62,136 bases of DNA from Geobacteraceae bacterium (GTDB lineage: Bacteria; Desulfobacterota; Desulfuromonadia; Geobacterales; Geobacteraceae): positions 1-62,136 of the forward strand of contig JARKPN010000127.1 in NCBI GenBank assembly GCA_029975275.1, given 5' to 3'. A program made the position numbers and the translations under genes. Of this stretch, positions 1 to 11,078 are shown piece after piece. How positions within the stretch are numbered: the first letter of the stretch is position 1; each line of letters begins with the position of its first letter. The notes under the pieces are model-generated. The model did not search any database, was not told where the DNA came from, and worked only from the letters and a program-made list of their open reading frames with translations.

Positions 1-30
1 CAACGGCCAAAGGCACCAACGTTCTTGACG

Positions 31-1499
31 GTTTCAATCCTCGCCCGTCTCGAAGGACGGGCGCTACGGCAGTCCGTCGTCGGCGTAGCTGACCACGATA
101 CTGTTTCAATCCTCGCCCGTCTCGAAGGACGGGCGCTACGCGCCCGCCGGTTCAGCTCGGTCTCGGCGATCTCGTTTCAATCCTCGCCCGTCTCGAAGGA
201 CGGGCGCTACGTCGGTGCGGTTGCGCCAGGCCCAATCGAGGAACTGTTTCAATCCTCGCCCGTCTCGAAGGACGGGCGCTACCATCGCCGCTTCGATCAT
301 GGCCGCCTCGGATTCAGTTTCAATCCTCGCCCGTCTCGAAGGACGGGCGCTACACCCGCGAGCTGAAGCGGTTGGAGAAGCTCCTGAAGATGTTTCAATC
401 CTCGCCCGTCTCGAAGGACGGGCGCTACGATGCTTCGCTTGCCTACCGGCAATGCCTTGAGGAGTTTCAATCCTCGCCCGTCTCGAAGGACGGGCGCTAC
501 CTATCCACACTGAACCGATTGCCGGCCGCTGTCTTGTTTCAATCCTCGCCCGTCTCGAAGGACGGGCGCTACAGGACGTCGACGGACGACATGTACGAGG
601 CGTACAAGTTTCAATCCTCGCCCGTCTCGAAGGACGGGCGCTACACTCACCGTCGCCGACCTGTTCAGGCCCTGGACCGTTTCAATCCTCGCCCGTCTCG
701 AAGGACGGGCGCTACTGAAGCCACATATAACAACCAACGCCCGCTACAGCATGTTTCAATCCTCGCCCGTCTCGAAGGACGGGCGCTACTATAACAAATT
801 CTGCCAATGGTATCAATTGTCTAGTTTCAATCCTCGCCCGTCTCGAAGGACGGGCGCTACAGTCAACTTTTTTGTCGTTAGTACCTCGGGTATGTTTCAA
901 TCCTCGCCCGTCTCGAAGGACGGGCGCTACAATTTTGCTACGCTGAAAAGACAATCCTTCAGAGGTTTCAATCCTCGCCCGTCTCGAAGGACGGGCGCTA
1001 CATCCCGGCACACAACCACGTTACCGACTGAACGAGTTTCAATCCTCGCCCGTCTCGAAGGACGGGCGCTACGTTTTTTCCGGGTCGATTCCCTGGAATC
1101 AATCAAGTTTCAATCCTCGCCCGTCTCGAAGGACGGGCGCTACCTTCTCCGTGTCAACATCCGTCCTGATAAGGTGGTTGTTTCAATCCTCGCCCGTCTC
1201 GAAGGACGGGCGCTACCATGATTGAGGTTATGCAAGGTTCTCCCGGTTCGTTTCAATCCTCGCCCGTCTCGAAGGACGGGCGCTACCTCATCGCCGGAAA
1301 CCTTAGACCGACGGTCACAAGTTTCAATCCTCGCCCGTCTCGAAGGACGGGCGCTACGGGGGGCGGCCGCCGCTGGAGGATCTCCGCACAGTTTCAATCC
1401 TCGCCCGTCTCGAAGGACGGGCGCTACCTGACCCTACCAACGAAGAGTTGAAACGGCTAGTTGTTTCAATCCTCGCCCGTCTCGAAGGACGGGCGCTAC
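31..1499 (-). CRISPR. Type I-C CRISPR array, 21 repeats, 20 complete spacers
   Basis: There are 21 identical 37-bp repeats, at 31-67, 103-139, 174-210, and so on to 1391-1427 and 1463-1499. On the plus strand each begins GTTTCAATCC and ends GGCGCTAC. Spacers are 33-38 bp. On the minus strand the repeat ends in ATTGAAAC, the usual 3' end of type I repeats, and contains a perfect 8-bp stem (CGCCCGTC / GACGGGCG) around a CTTCGA loop, suited to cleavage by Cas5. The cas operon is also on the minus strand and lies to the right, so the array is most likely transcribed right to left with the leader at 1500-1675. The newest spacer would then be 1428-1462. Bases 1-30 look like part of another spacer, so the array continues beyond the window. 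No repeat is degenerate, so the trailer end is not in view. The repeat is longer than the 31-33 bp commonest in I-C. Confidence 0.98.
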
Positions 1500-1675
1500 C
1501 GTCTTCATTTTTTCACGACAGTTTCCAGCAAGTTACATCCCCGTTTTCGCGAAACGGGTGATAAAGTGCCTGAGGAGAGCAGGCAACTCGATTTTCTTCG
1601 CAGAAAATCAAATGTAAGCAACATGATAGGCATGCGCGAACACCCCCGGTTTTTCATGGTCGCACCAGGTTCGCG
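1500..1675 (-). promoter_or_regulatory. CRISPR leader
   Basis: This 176-bp non-coding gap lies between the cas2 stop and the first leader-proximal repeat, where type I-C leaders lie. On the minus strand it is AT-rich in the part nearest the array and contains a perfect 7-bp inverted repeat, CCCGTTT at 1540-1546 and AAACGGG at 1552-1558. On the minus strand the cas2-proximal part has GCGAACC and, about 40 nt later, GGTTCGC-like sequence (GTTCGCGC). No convincing -35/-10 pair was identified. The role as leader is inferred from position and orientation. Confidence 0.7.
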
Positions 1676-1966
1676 TTAAACAATCAACGGATCGTCGAAA
1701 AAGATGGTCCGACTCAGCCCGTATGTTTCCACGTGTTTGTCCCGTGGTTCGATCAACCGGTAAAAGCGGAGGTTATCCTGATCATGATCGATTTCCCTCA
1801 GGAGGCTGCGCCGCAGCTTCTCGTACATCATCTCGTTTACCTGGCATTCGAAGACCGATTTCTGAACCCGCTGGCCATAGTCCTTGCAGACTTGGGCAAC
1901 GCGGCGGAGCCTCCTCCTGCCCGGTTTGGTTTCGGTGCAGACGTCATAGGCTACAATGATCCACAT
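1676..1966 (-). CDS. cas2: CRISPR-associated endoribonuclease/adaptation protein Cas2
   Basis: This 96-residue protein starts [13 protein letters not shown], with the beta-strand-Asp pattern (V-A-Y-D) typical of Cas2, and ends FFDDPLIV. Cas2 dimers bridge Cas1 dimers in the spacer integration complex. The ATG at 1966 is chosen because GGAGGAG lies just upstream and the length matches the family. The longer open frame to 2161 would run antisense-like over the cas1 3' end. The gap from the cas1 stop is 19 bp, so it is the last gene of the operon before the leader. Confidence 0.95.
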   Translation of the reverse strand: MWIIVAYDVCTETKPGRRRLRRVAQVCKDYGQRVQKSVFECQVNEMMYEKLRRSLLREIDHDQDNLRFYRLIEPRDKHVETYGLSRTIFFDDPLIV

Positions 1967-1985
1967 AACTCCTCCGGGCGGGATT

Positions 1986-3020
1986 TTACGAATACAGAAC
2001 CGGCGTATACGCCTCCAAATCCCCACGCAGATGCCGTGCCAGCAGCCGTGCCTGCACATGGGGGAGAAGGCCGAAGGGCACCTGTTCATCAAGGACCGGA
2101 TGATGGAATTCGTCCTGTTTCCGCTTCTGGTAGGCAACCACGACCGTTTTGCGTCCATCATCGTTCAGGTAGGTGGCTCCACCCGGCCGCACCTCGAAAT
2201 CCTTGCCGGTAATCTGCCTGCGGTTGATGAGTGTCAACGCCAGGCGATCCGCCAGGACAGATCGAAACTCCTCCATGAGGTCCAGACCAAGTGAAGGCCG
2301 TCCGGGACGCAGCGCATGCAGGAAGCCCATCTGCGAATCGAGCCCGACCCCTTCGACTGCGGAAATACAGTCGCTAAGCAGCAGGGTGTAAAGAAAGGAG
2401 AGAAGCCCGTTAATCGGGTCGAGCGGTGGCCTTCGGTTTCGTCCCTTCATGGTGAAAGTGGGCCTGTCAGCCTCTTTCACCATCCGGTCGAACACATGGA
2501 AATACGCACTGGCGGATTCACCTTCCAGCCCACGCACATGGTCGATGTTCGTGCTGTCTTTCAGGTGAAAAAGGGCGTCAGCAAGGATACCGGCTGCCCT
2601 CCGCAACGCTTCGACGTCGTCGCTCGCGTCGCTCTCCCTCGCACTGCGAAGCAGCACCTGACGGGCGTTCTTCACCTTCCCAGCTACCATGTTTCTGGCA
2701 ATGGAGGCGGATTTTTCCTTATCCCTGACCGCTTCGTACTGGGCCTGCCGAAGCAGGACGTTTCCACTGGTCTTACCCACCATGCGGCATTTGAAGCGCC
2801 CGTTTCGGTCGAGAATGACCACCGCCCGCCCTTCGTCCGCGCACTTGCCGAAAAAAAAGGGGCTGATCATGACGTTGCCCATGGTAACAACCGTCCCGAT
2901 GTGGTGAAGCGGCACCTGCATCTGCACCTTTCCTTCGACCTCCACCTTCACTGTCTCATGGTCGAGCGAGAGGTACGCCCCCTGGGTCATGACGTACAGG
3001 GTGTTGAGGAGTTGTTTCAT
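1986..3020 (-). CDS. cas1: CRISPR-associated integrase Cas1
   Basis: The 344-residue protein has the full Cas1 pattern: an N-terminal beta domain, then the helical catalytic domain with GLEGES (about 164-169), GFLHALR with His235, and [10 protein letters not shown] (about 244-253), which carry the metal ligands for spacer integration. The ATG at 3020 overlaps the stop of the upstream Bro-N gene as ATGA, so translation is probably coupled. It lies upstream of cas2, as usual in I-C operons. It looks intact. Confidence 0.96.
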   Translation of the reverse strand: MKQLLNTLYVMTQGAYLSLDHETVKVEVEGKVQMQVPLHHIGTVVTMGNVMISPFFFGKCADEGRAVVILDRNGRFKCRMVGKTSGNVLLRQAQYEAVRDKEKSASIARNMVAGKVKNARQVLLRSARESDASDDVEALRRAAGILADALFHLKDSTNIDHVRGLEGESASAYFHVFDRMVKEADRPTFTMKGRNRRPPLDPINGLLSFLYTLLLSDCISAVEGVGLDSQMGFLHALRPGRPSLGLDLMEEFRSVLADRLALTLINRRQITGKDFEVRPGGATYLNDDGRKTVVVAYQKRKQDEFHHPVLDEQVPFGLLPHVQARLLARHLRGDLEAYTPVLYS

Positions 3021-3880
3021 GGCTTTCTCCTGCCTTTGACAAAGGGGATCCTGGGGGAATTTTTCAGCCGTTTCTTGCTTTCCGGTTCGGTCAGGTAATT
3101 CTCCGGTGTCAGAACCCGCTCTCCTGTCTCCAGCTCCAATTTTACACGCGCTTCGCCGGCAATCCGCCCGCCTTTGTTTGCCGCAACCTTGTTTTCCTTG
3201 AATCCCTGAACATCCTGTTTTCGAGCGATCTCCGTCGTGGCGGCTTCTCCCAGCATGGAAAAAATCAGCTCCAGGTCGGTCATGTGGTCCCGCAGGTTCT
3301 CCCGTTCAAGCCCTTTGAACTTCTTGTATTCACCCGGTGTCATTCCGAAGGCGGCTTTTGAAATTTCGGCGGTCAGGATCGCGTACTCCGGCTCTCCCTT
3401 GACGCCCCGGTTATTCCACTCCTCCGTCAACTCCGCTCTGATGGCGATGCCGCGCATCCGCTTCTCGATCCAGGTGTCGGAATAACCTTTCGCTTTGTAA
3501 AGCTCGCGGGTCCGTTGCGTGGCCAGTTCGGGGTCCTCAATCTCCTGGACCCGTTCGTAGCCGACCTTGGCCAGCCAGCGCTTGAAGGGCTCGGCCTTGG
3601 GGGAAGGGATGGACTGGATGACGCGGAAGATGCCCTCGGTGTTGGCGCAATCGGTTGCCCTTAACTTTCCGTCAGGAGCGGTCAACTTCAACCCGTGACA
3701 AAATGTCACGACTTCGCTTCCTTCCTGGTTGAGCCTTTGTTTCAACTTCCTCCAGTACGCCCCGGCATCCGCGCTTTCAGTCAGGACGCCGCATACGTCC
3801 ACCACTGAAAACCACCATTCTCCATTGTGGAGTGTTCTGCGTATTTCCTTGTTCTGGAAGACCACAAGCCTCGTTTCCAT
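3017..3880 (-). CDS. Bro-N domain protein (phage antirepressor type) embedded in the cas operon
   Basis: The protein has 287 residues from METRLVVF. Residues of about 5-105 look like a Bro-N DNA-binding domain (EWWFSVVDVCGVLTES; ATDCANTEGIFRVIQSIPSP). The rest resembles the conserved C-terminal half of chromosomal Bro-N proteins (AKVGYERVQEIEDPELA, WIEKRMRGIAIRAELTEEW, MTDLELIFSMLGEAATTEIA). Such proteins derive from phage antirepressors and are sometimes annotated as DinD-like. The start at 3880 has AAGGAGGG just upstream and overlaps the cas4 stop as TAATG. The stop overlaps the cas1 start as ATGA. It therefore sits as a coupled cistron between two adaptation genes, where cas4 and cas1 are normally adjacent. 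The reading frame is intact. A regulatory or anti-phage role is inference. The extra ten N-terminal residues back to 3910 would lie inside cas4 and are not used. Confidence 0.85.
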   Translation of the reverse strand: METRLVVFQNKEIRRTLHNGEWWFSVVDVCGVLTESADAGAYWRKLKQRLNQEGSEVVTFCHGLKLTAPDGKLRATDCANTEGIFRVIQSIPSPKAEPFKRWLAKVGYERVQEIEDPELATQRTRELYKAKGYSDTWIEKRMRGIAIRAELTEEWNNRGVKGEPEYAILTAEISKAAFGMTPGEYKKFKGLERENLRDHMTDLELIFSMLGEAATTEIARKQDVQGFKENKVAANKGGRIAGEARVKLELETGERVLTPENYLTEPESKKRLKNSPRIPFVKGRRKP

Positions 3881-4509
3881 TACCGCCCTCCTTCCACTAC
3901 AAATAAGCACCTTGCAGCCCGTACGCTCCTTGCCTTCTCAGCGACAACGGTCGGTAGGCACGATTCCCTCAACGAACAGTCCTTGCAGCGCTTGTCGTTC
4001 ACCGGTGGAGGAGTATGCCGCTTTGCAACCATTTCACGGACGGCAGCAGCGACCTCCACAACCTGGGTTCGCATGGCTTCAGTGAAAGCAATCTCCCGTC
4101 GTTCCCGCGAGCCGTGCCAGTAGAGAGCGCCCTTGGGGACAGGCACACCGAACATCTCCTCCAGGCAAAGGGCTTGGGCGCAGAGTTGAAGGGTTTCGTG
4201 CCGCCCTTTCCGATGACGGCCCGACTTGTATTCAACCGGATACGGTACTTGGCCGTGAAATTCGACCATGTCCGCCTTGCCCACCAGGTTGAGCCGTTCC
4301 GACCATATGGGCAAGGCTCGCTCAAAGCGGATGCCGGAGAGTTCGTGGGAAGACGCGACATCCACGTTTTCATGCACATCCCGCCCACGCATGGTGTAGA
4401 TGTTTTCGTCCCATGCCTGCTCCACGTGGATCAGGGCGCACTGGCGCGGGCAATAGCTGTAGTGCTCCAGTGCGGAGAGCATGATGGGGTCGGGAGTCTC
4501 AGGAATCAC
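3880..4509 (-). CDS. cas4: CRISPR-associated exonuclease Cas4
   Basis: This RecB-family nuclease of the adaptation module trims prespacers and helps select PAMs. The core is clear: MLSALEHYSYCPRQCALIH with the first Fe-S Cys, GKADMVEF and PVEYKSGRH (nuclease motifs II and III), and a C-terminal Cys cluster (KRCKDCSLRESC). The GTG at 4509 is preferred because AAAGGCGGG lies eight bases upstream and gives 209 residues, about the family length. The next in-frame ATG is at 4482. A TTG at 4587 would add 26 residues that look like leftover rhuM tail. The stop overlaps the Bro-N start. Confidence 0.93.
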   Translation of the reverse strand: MIPETPDPIMLSALEHYSYCPRQCALIHVEQAWDENIYTMRGRDVHENVDVASSHELSGIRFERALPIWSERLNLVGKADMVEFHGQVPYPVEYKSGRHRKGRHETLQLCAQALCLEEMFGVPVPKGALYWHGSRERREIAFTEAMRTQVVEVAAAVREMVAKRHTPPPVNDKRCKDCSLRESCLPTVVAEKARSVRAARCLFVVEGGR

Positions 4510-4583
4510 GTTTGTTACCCGCCTTTCGATTCGCTTCACTGCTTCTTGGAAATCCCGGGCCACCGGGCGCGGTTGAACATCGA

Positions 4584-4859
4584 TCAAGACGCGATACCGG
4601 GGCTGCCTTCCTGCCGAACTTGTAAGTATTCCTTACAGATTACCCCCTCATCTAGCTCTCCCTCGGCAAAGATGGCCTTCAGATGGAGCGTTACATTCTG
4701 GGGAGTCGTCCGGAACAGTTTGGCAATCTGCGCCTGTGTCAGCCAGAGGGTTTCGTCTGCGAAGCGGCACTGGATCCGGGTGCGCCCGTCCTCGGTCTGG
4801 TAGAGAATAAAACTGTCATCGGCTGAATTTTGTTCGCTATTCGGTATGGTCCGCTCCAA
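4584..4859 (-). pseudogene. Truncated rhuM-like gene (N-terminal fragment)
   Basis: The open frame encodes about 91 residues containing FILYQTEDGRTRIQCRF, DETLWLTQAQIAKLF and HLKAIFAEGELDEGVICKEY, the characteristic N-terminus of RhuM virulence-family proteins, which are usually about 330 residues. The match stops after VRQEGS and a stop follows, so most of the gene is missing. The next 25 codons in the cas4 frame (DFQEAVKRIERR) might be its residual C-terminal tail. The nominal start is a TTG; no better start is evident. It lies between cas7 and cas4, an unusual place, and is presumably non-functional. Confidence 0.7.
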
Positions 4860-4886
4860 ATCCGCCTTGTCGTTGCCTTACAACTG

Positions 4887-4911
4887 AAAACGGGCCGCAT
4901 GAGCGCCCCGT
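4887..4911 (-). terminator. Possible intrinsic terminator after cas7
   Basis: On the minus strand, 11 bases after the cas7 stop, there is a GC-rich hairpin (ACGGG ... CCCGT with an inner GC/GC pairing) followed directly by TTTT. It could reduce read-through from the interference genes into cas4-cas1-cas2. The stem is short and imperfect. Confidence 0.4.
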
Positions 4912-4921
4912 ACGATTGGCA

Positions 4922-5782
4922 TTACAATTTTTCGATGATTTCAACACCCTCCGGAGCAGTTCCCACCGTAACGGTGTAGTCCTTGAACGACCGTGCCGGC
5001 CCTTCCGATCCATCCTTGCGCTTGACGTCAATCAGATCGAATAGCTTGTGAGCGGGGGCGTTGCCGAGCTTGTCCCGGTGTTTGAAAACAAATAGTTTCT
5101 GACTGCTCATAATCCCCCTGGCCGCTGAACGGTCATGCTCAAACATGCTGATCAGCGCGTTCCAGAGCAGCTCCAAGTCTTCTTCGCTGAAGCCGGTTTT
5201 CTCCGCCAACGGTGCGGAAACAAAACCCTGAGCCACATATAGGCCGTAAGGGACGATATGTTTACGCCCCATGGTTCTCTCTTTTTCCAGATCCTTTTCG
5301 TTCGTCACCGCCATACGGGTAATGCTGACCTCCTGCGACAAGATCGGCTCAACGCTCTTGGCGAATGCCAGTTGTACCGGGCCGCGAACCTGGCCGCAAT
5401 TGACCTCGGTGGTCATGACTGCCCCGAAGCAGCGGATGTCATAGAAATTCGTACACATCCAGCCGGTAACCCTCTGGGCGTCCTCTACTCTCTTCGGCAG
5501 CTTCTTTGCTTCAGGCTTGAGCTCAAAGGCTTTGTAGGCCATCTCGTTGGTTTGGTTGAGTACGGCTTTCTCCTGCACGTAAATGTTGAACCCTTCAGCC
5601 CCCTCCCTCGCGAGCGCCACATGATTGCGGATCTTCCGTTTCAAACAGACATCCGTCACCAAGCCGTGACCTGTCTCCGGATCGAAGCGGGGCATGTTTC
5701 CGGCATCGGGGTCGCCGTTGGGGTTCCCGTTTTGGACGTCGAACAGCAAAGCGAATTCATAGCGATTGGCGAGTGCGGTCAT
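4922..5782 (-). CDS. cas7: Type I-C Cascade backbone protein Cas7 (Csd2)
   Basis: The 286-residue protein has NRYEFALLFDVQNGNPNGDP and, later, TDVCLKRKIRNHV and RCFGAVMTTE, the signatures of the Csd2 family. Multiple copies coat the crRNA in the I-C effector. There are two possible starts: the ATG at 5788 overlaps the cas8c stop but has its Shine-Dalgarno almost touching, whereas the ATG at 5782 lies seven bases from AGGAGG and is chosen. It is intact and follows cas8c without a gap. Confidence 0.96.
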   Translation of the reverse strand: MTALANRYEFALLFDVQNGNPNGDPDAGNMPRFDPETGHGLVTDVCLKRKIRNHVALAREGAEGFNIYVQEKAVLNQTNEMAYKAFELKPEAKKLPKRVEDAQRVTGWMCTNFYDIRCFGAVMTTEVNCGQVRGPVQLAFAKSVEPILSQEVSITRMAVTNEKDLEKERTMGRKHIVPYGLYVAQGFVSAPLAEKTGFSEEDLELLWNALISMFEHDRSAARGIMSSQKLFVFKHRDKLGNAPAHKLFDLIDVKRKDGSEGPARSFKDYTVTVGTAPEGVEIIEKL

Positions 5783-5784
5783 AA

Positions 5785-8261
<2,477 letters not shown>

Positions 8262-8333
8262 TTAAGCCTTTTTCCCTACTTGTTTTCTTCTTTATTTCAA
8301 CCCACACCTCTGCCGAGGTGACGAAAGGAGTGA

Positions 8334-8408
8334 CTATGGGGGTTCTAACACAATTTCGATGTCTAAAAATTCTCTGCCGAAAAATGCCACTCGTGCTTTG
8401 ATCCGCAT
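8334..8408 (-). CDS. 24-residue ORF between cas3 and cas5
   Basis: An ATG at 8408 is preceded by AAAAGGAGGCGGCT, a strong Shine-Dalgarno, and opens a 24-codon frame starting MRIKARVAFFGREFLDIEI and ending at a TAG. Nothing else explains the ribosome-binding site in this 297-bp gap. The peptide is mixed basic and hydrophobic. I do not recognise it. It could be a translated leader peptide, a small protein, or the remnant of a lost gene. Confidence 0.45.
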   Translation of the reverse strand: MRIKARVAFFGREFLDIEIVLEPP

Positions 8409-8501
8409 AGCCGCCTCCTTTTTGCGGCAAAGTATATAACGAACCGAAGTCAAAGTCCAGCAAAAAATATTCAAAGAAGAAAATAAGTAAAATACATATC
8501 C

Positions 8502-10697
8502 TTAAAATACGAGATCTTCAGGATTCCAAACATCGCTACCCTCAATAGACAAACCAACGTCTTCCCGATAGGCAGCTAAATTACGCAACACCGGAAATAC
8601 TCCGTTAACCATTTCAAGCGCACCTGCACCCTCAAGCGCCGCCAACTCCCTGATTCTCACTGATACGCTGTACTGCTGCAATTTCCTGAGTGTCGCCCTG
8701 GGAAACTCCGTATATCGCAGCTCCCGTACCAGCACTTCCGCCTCCGGCTCAACGGGGACGATCACCCCAATGGTGTCGTCCTCAATGAACCGGAACTCGC
8801 CGGCGATATCACGAAAAGGAAAGTAAAGGTCCCTGGTCAGTACGTTCAGTCGCCGTAGGATTTCCTTTTTATCCAGCTCCTGAATATCGTAAAGAAGCTC
8901 AAAGTAGCGTCGCATGACCTCCAGTCCTAAAGGATCGGCATCCGGCAGACAGCGCAGGGTTTCAGCCGCGCGGGACATACACCGTTTAAGCCAGGGCATG
9001 CGTGGCTGCTTTTCTGGCACGTACACGTAGACCTGGCCGAGTTCACCGTACTCATTCATCTTTCCTTCGCGGTTGCACCGGCCCGCAGCCTGAGCGATTG
9101 AATCCAGGCCGGCCATGGCCCGGTAAACCACAGGGAAATCGAGATTGACGCCGGCTTCGACGAGGGAAGTGGATACCACCCTGCATAGTTTTCCGGATTT
9201 CAGCCGCGCATAGATCTCATCCAGCACCCGTCGGCGATGAGCGGGATACATGTTGGTCGAGAGGTGGAATACCCCTTCTTCTTTTTGAAGTCGTTCGAAC
9301 AATGCGCGGGCTTGCGGTTTGGTCGGAACAATACACAGCACCTGCTTTTCCGCGTCGAGTTTTTCAGCCAAATCCGCATCCGTTAAAGCCCCGATGAAAT
9401 GCACCTGGGTGCGGCGCAGTTTGTCGTAGAACTGCTGCGGACTGGTGATGATTTCGCGGATCTCCGGCAAGGCCATGCGCAGATTGCTCTTATCGTCTAG
9501 CGCCGGTTGTGTGGCGGTGCAAAGCACGACCGTGCAACCGTAATGCTCGACTAGTTCCCGTAAGGCCGCCAGACAGGGTTCAAGGTATTCGGTCGGAATC
9601 GCCTGCGCTTCATCCAGAATAATCACGCTACCGGCGATATTATGCAACTTGCGGCAACGGGAAGGTTTATTGCTGAAGAGCGATTCAAAAAACTGTACGT
9701 TGGTCGTAACCACAAGTGGCGCATCCCAGTTCTCCGCCGCCAACCCGCGTCGCCGGTTGTAGGTGGTTTCTTCAGGGTCATCCTTTTCTTTGTAGTTGCA
9801 ATGATGCTCCAATACCTGCTCCCGGCCGAGGATATCCTGAAACACCTTTGCGTTCTGCTCGATGATCGAGGTAAAGGGAATGGCGTAGATCACTCGACGT
9901 AGCTTGTTCGCCACCGCGTGATCCAGCGCGAACGCCAGGGAAGAAAGGGTTTTGCCGCCCCCGGTGGGAACGGTCAGGGAAAAGATCTGCGGCGGCAACT
10001 CGGCTTTGGCGCGGCACTGAGCCAGAATTTCTTTCCGTATAAGGTTGACAGGCGTCGGTTCGGCATTTTTTGCAAGTTCAACTAGATACACATCGAGCAT
10101 CGCTTTCAGTTTTGGGATTAGATCGGGATCACTTACCGGCCTTTCAGTCTTTTTCTCTGGAGAACAGAACCCTTCCGTATCGAGGAAATCCGCATCGACT
10201 AGGCAGGAGAAGATCATCCTCGTAAAGAATGCCAAGCTGAAGCCGGCATGCTCTGCAGAGTTTAAGCGGAATGGGGGTAGGATATCCTTTTTGATGTCGG
10301 CGTCAGGCAGCAATACAACATCCGGTGGAACCTTGCCGTGCCTCAGCCGGTGATGCAGTTCCCCCTCCTGTGTGCCACCGTTCGGCAATCCGCCGTGGTG
10401 TCCGGCAATCATGTACGACAGTAGCAACCCAAACCGACCGGCATTATCTTTCGCAAGTCTCGCTCCGAAGGTCGAATGATCGACCTGTTGTGTACTTCCT
10501 TCCAGACGCCGCTCAAAAGCATAAGTCGCTTTCCCCGCGTCGTGTTGCAACCCCGCGAATCGCCCCCATTCTCCAGCCTTAAAGATAGCAGCGAATTCTT
10601 CAGCCAGCCGGGCAACTCCTTCCAGATGCGCGCTGAGTGGCTGCCAGGTGGATTTATCAGTTGATTCGGTTGAATGCGCATAAAAATCTCCAGCCAT
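8502..10697 (-). CDS. cas3: CRISPR-associated nuclease-helicase Cas3
   Basis: The protein has 731 residues from MAGDFYAHSTE. The N-terminal HD nuclease has His52-Asp53 (LQHDAGK) and H100-H101 (AGHHGG). The SF2 helicase has a Walker A (VPTGGGKT, about 243-250), a DEAQ box (about 362-365), LCTATQP and the distal motifs. It unwinds and degrades target DNA recruited by the I-C effector. In-frame starts exist at 10730 (TTG) and 10709 (ATG). The ATG at 10697 matches the usual I-C Cas3 N-terminus. It is separated from cas5 by about 300 bp, unlike the tightly packed downstream genes. Confidence 0.95.
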   Translation of the reverse strand: MAGDFYAHSTESTDKSTWQPLSAHLEGVARLAEEFAAIFKAGEWGRFAGLQHDAGKATYAFERRLEGSTQQVDHSTFGARLAKDNAGRFGLLLSYMIAGHHGGLPNGGTQEGELHHRLRHGKVPPDVVLLPDADIKKDILPPFRLNSAEHAGFSLAFFTRMIFSCLVDADFLDTEGFCSPEKKTERPVSDPDLIPKLKAMLDVYLVELAKNAEPTPVNLIRKEILAQCRAKAELPPQIFSLTVPTGGGKTLSSLAFALDHAVANKLRRVIYAIPFTSIIEQNAKVFQDILGREQVLEHHCNYKEKDDPEETTYNRRRGLAAENWDAPLVVTTNVQFFESLFSNKPSRCRKLHNIAGSVIILDEAQAIPTEYLEPCLAALRELVEHYGCTVVLCTATQPALDDKSNLRMALPEIREIITSPQQFYDKLRRTQVHFIGALTDADLAEKLDAEKQVLCIVPTKPQARALFERLQKEEGVFHLSTNMYPAHRRRVLDEIYARLKSGKLCRVVSTSLVEAGVNLDFPVVYRAMAGLDSIAQAAGRCNREGKMNEYGELGQVYVYVPEKQPRMPWLKRCMSRAAETLRCLPDADPLGLEVMRRYFELLYDIQELDKKEILRRLNVLTRDLYFPFRDIAGEFRFIEDDTIGVIVPVEPEAEVLVRELRYTEFPRATLRKLQQYSVSVRIRELAALEGAGALEMVNGVFPVLRNLAAYREDVGLSIEGSDVWNPEDLVF

Positions 10698-10826
10698 TGT
10701 TTCCCCCATGTTCCTTGTCATTCCCGCCAACCTTCCTCACTCTTCGCACCCGAACTCCGCCGCAAACACCGCGGCCCACTCCGCAGTCTCGCGCAGGTGC
10801 TCCTCAGGCAGATGCCCCCCTGTCAT
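10698..10826 (-). pseudogene. Remnant of a second cas3 N-terminus upstream of cas3
   Basis: In the same frame as cas3 and directly upstream, codons from an ATG at 10826 read HLPEEHLRETAEWAAVFAAE, then FGCEE, a TGA at 10739-10737, and GRLAG. This parallels cas3 residues 21-50 (LSAHLEGVARLAEEFAAIF ... EWGRFAG). The TGA stands where Cas3 has Trp. The match is divergent, not a recent copy, so it looks like the stump of an older cas3 whose remainder was replaced. It is part of the 380-bp gap before the MscS gene. Confidence 0.6.
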
Positions 10827-10932
10827 CCTTAGCCACGCGTACAATCGGTTTTATTTCATCCCAAAGTCAGCTCCTTCCGCAAATACGCGTAGAAGGAACA
10901 TAGCACAAGGTTGTGACAAAATAGTTCGCAGG

Positions 10933-10961
10933 ATTTATTTTGGGAAATTATTCTTTGTCAA
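10933..10961 (-). promoter_or_regulatory. Candidate promoter for the cas operon
   Basis: On the minus strand TTGACA (10961-10956) is followed after 17 bases by ATAAAT (10938-10933). The surrounding sequence is AT-rich compared with its flanks. It would give a 5' leader of about 230 bases covering the cas3 remnant before cas3. The -35 is perfect, the -10 weak. Confidence 0.45.
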
Positions 10962-11078
10962 TTAACTAAGCGGCGTGTGCAGGGTGCGGAGCATGGTCAC
11001 TCCAACAAGGGGTTTCCGGTTCCGGTATCGGCCCGAAATCCCCCCCGGCCCCCTTTACGGAGAAGATCAGGGGGATTT

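Noticed and set aside
31-1499. Type I-B or III assignment from the 37-bp repeat and ATTGAAAC end
   Set aside because: Cas5d, Cas8c/Csd1, Cas7/Csd2 and the absence of cas6 make it I-C.
25-1679. Many open frames across the CRISPR array on both strands
   Set aside because: They consist of translated repeats and spacers and have no ribosome sites.
4510-4587. TTG-initiated extended Cas4
   Set aside because: The extra residues do not fit Cas4; a GTG at 4509 has a good ribosome site.
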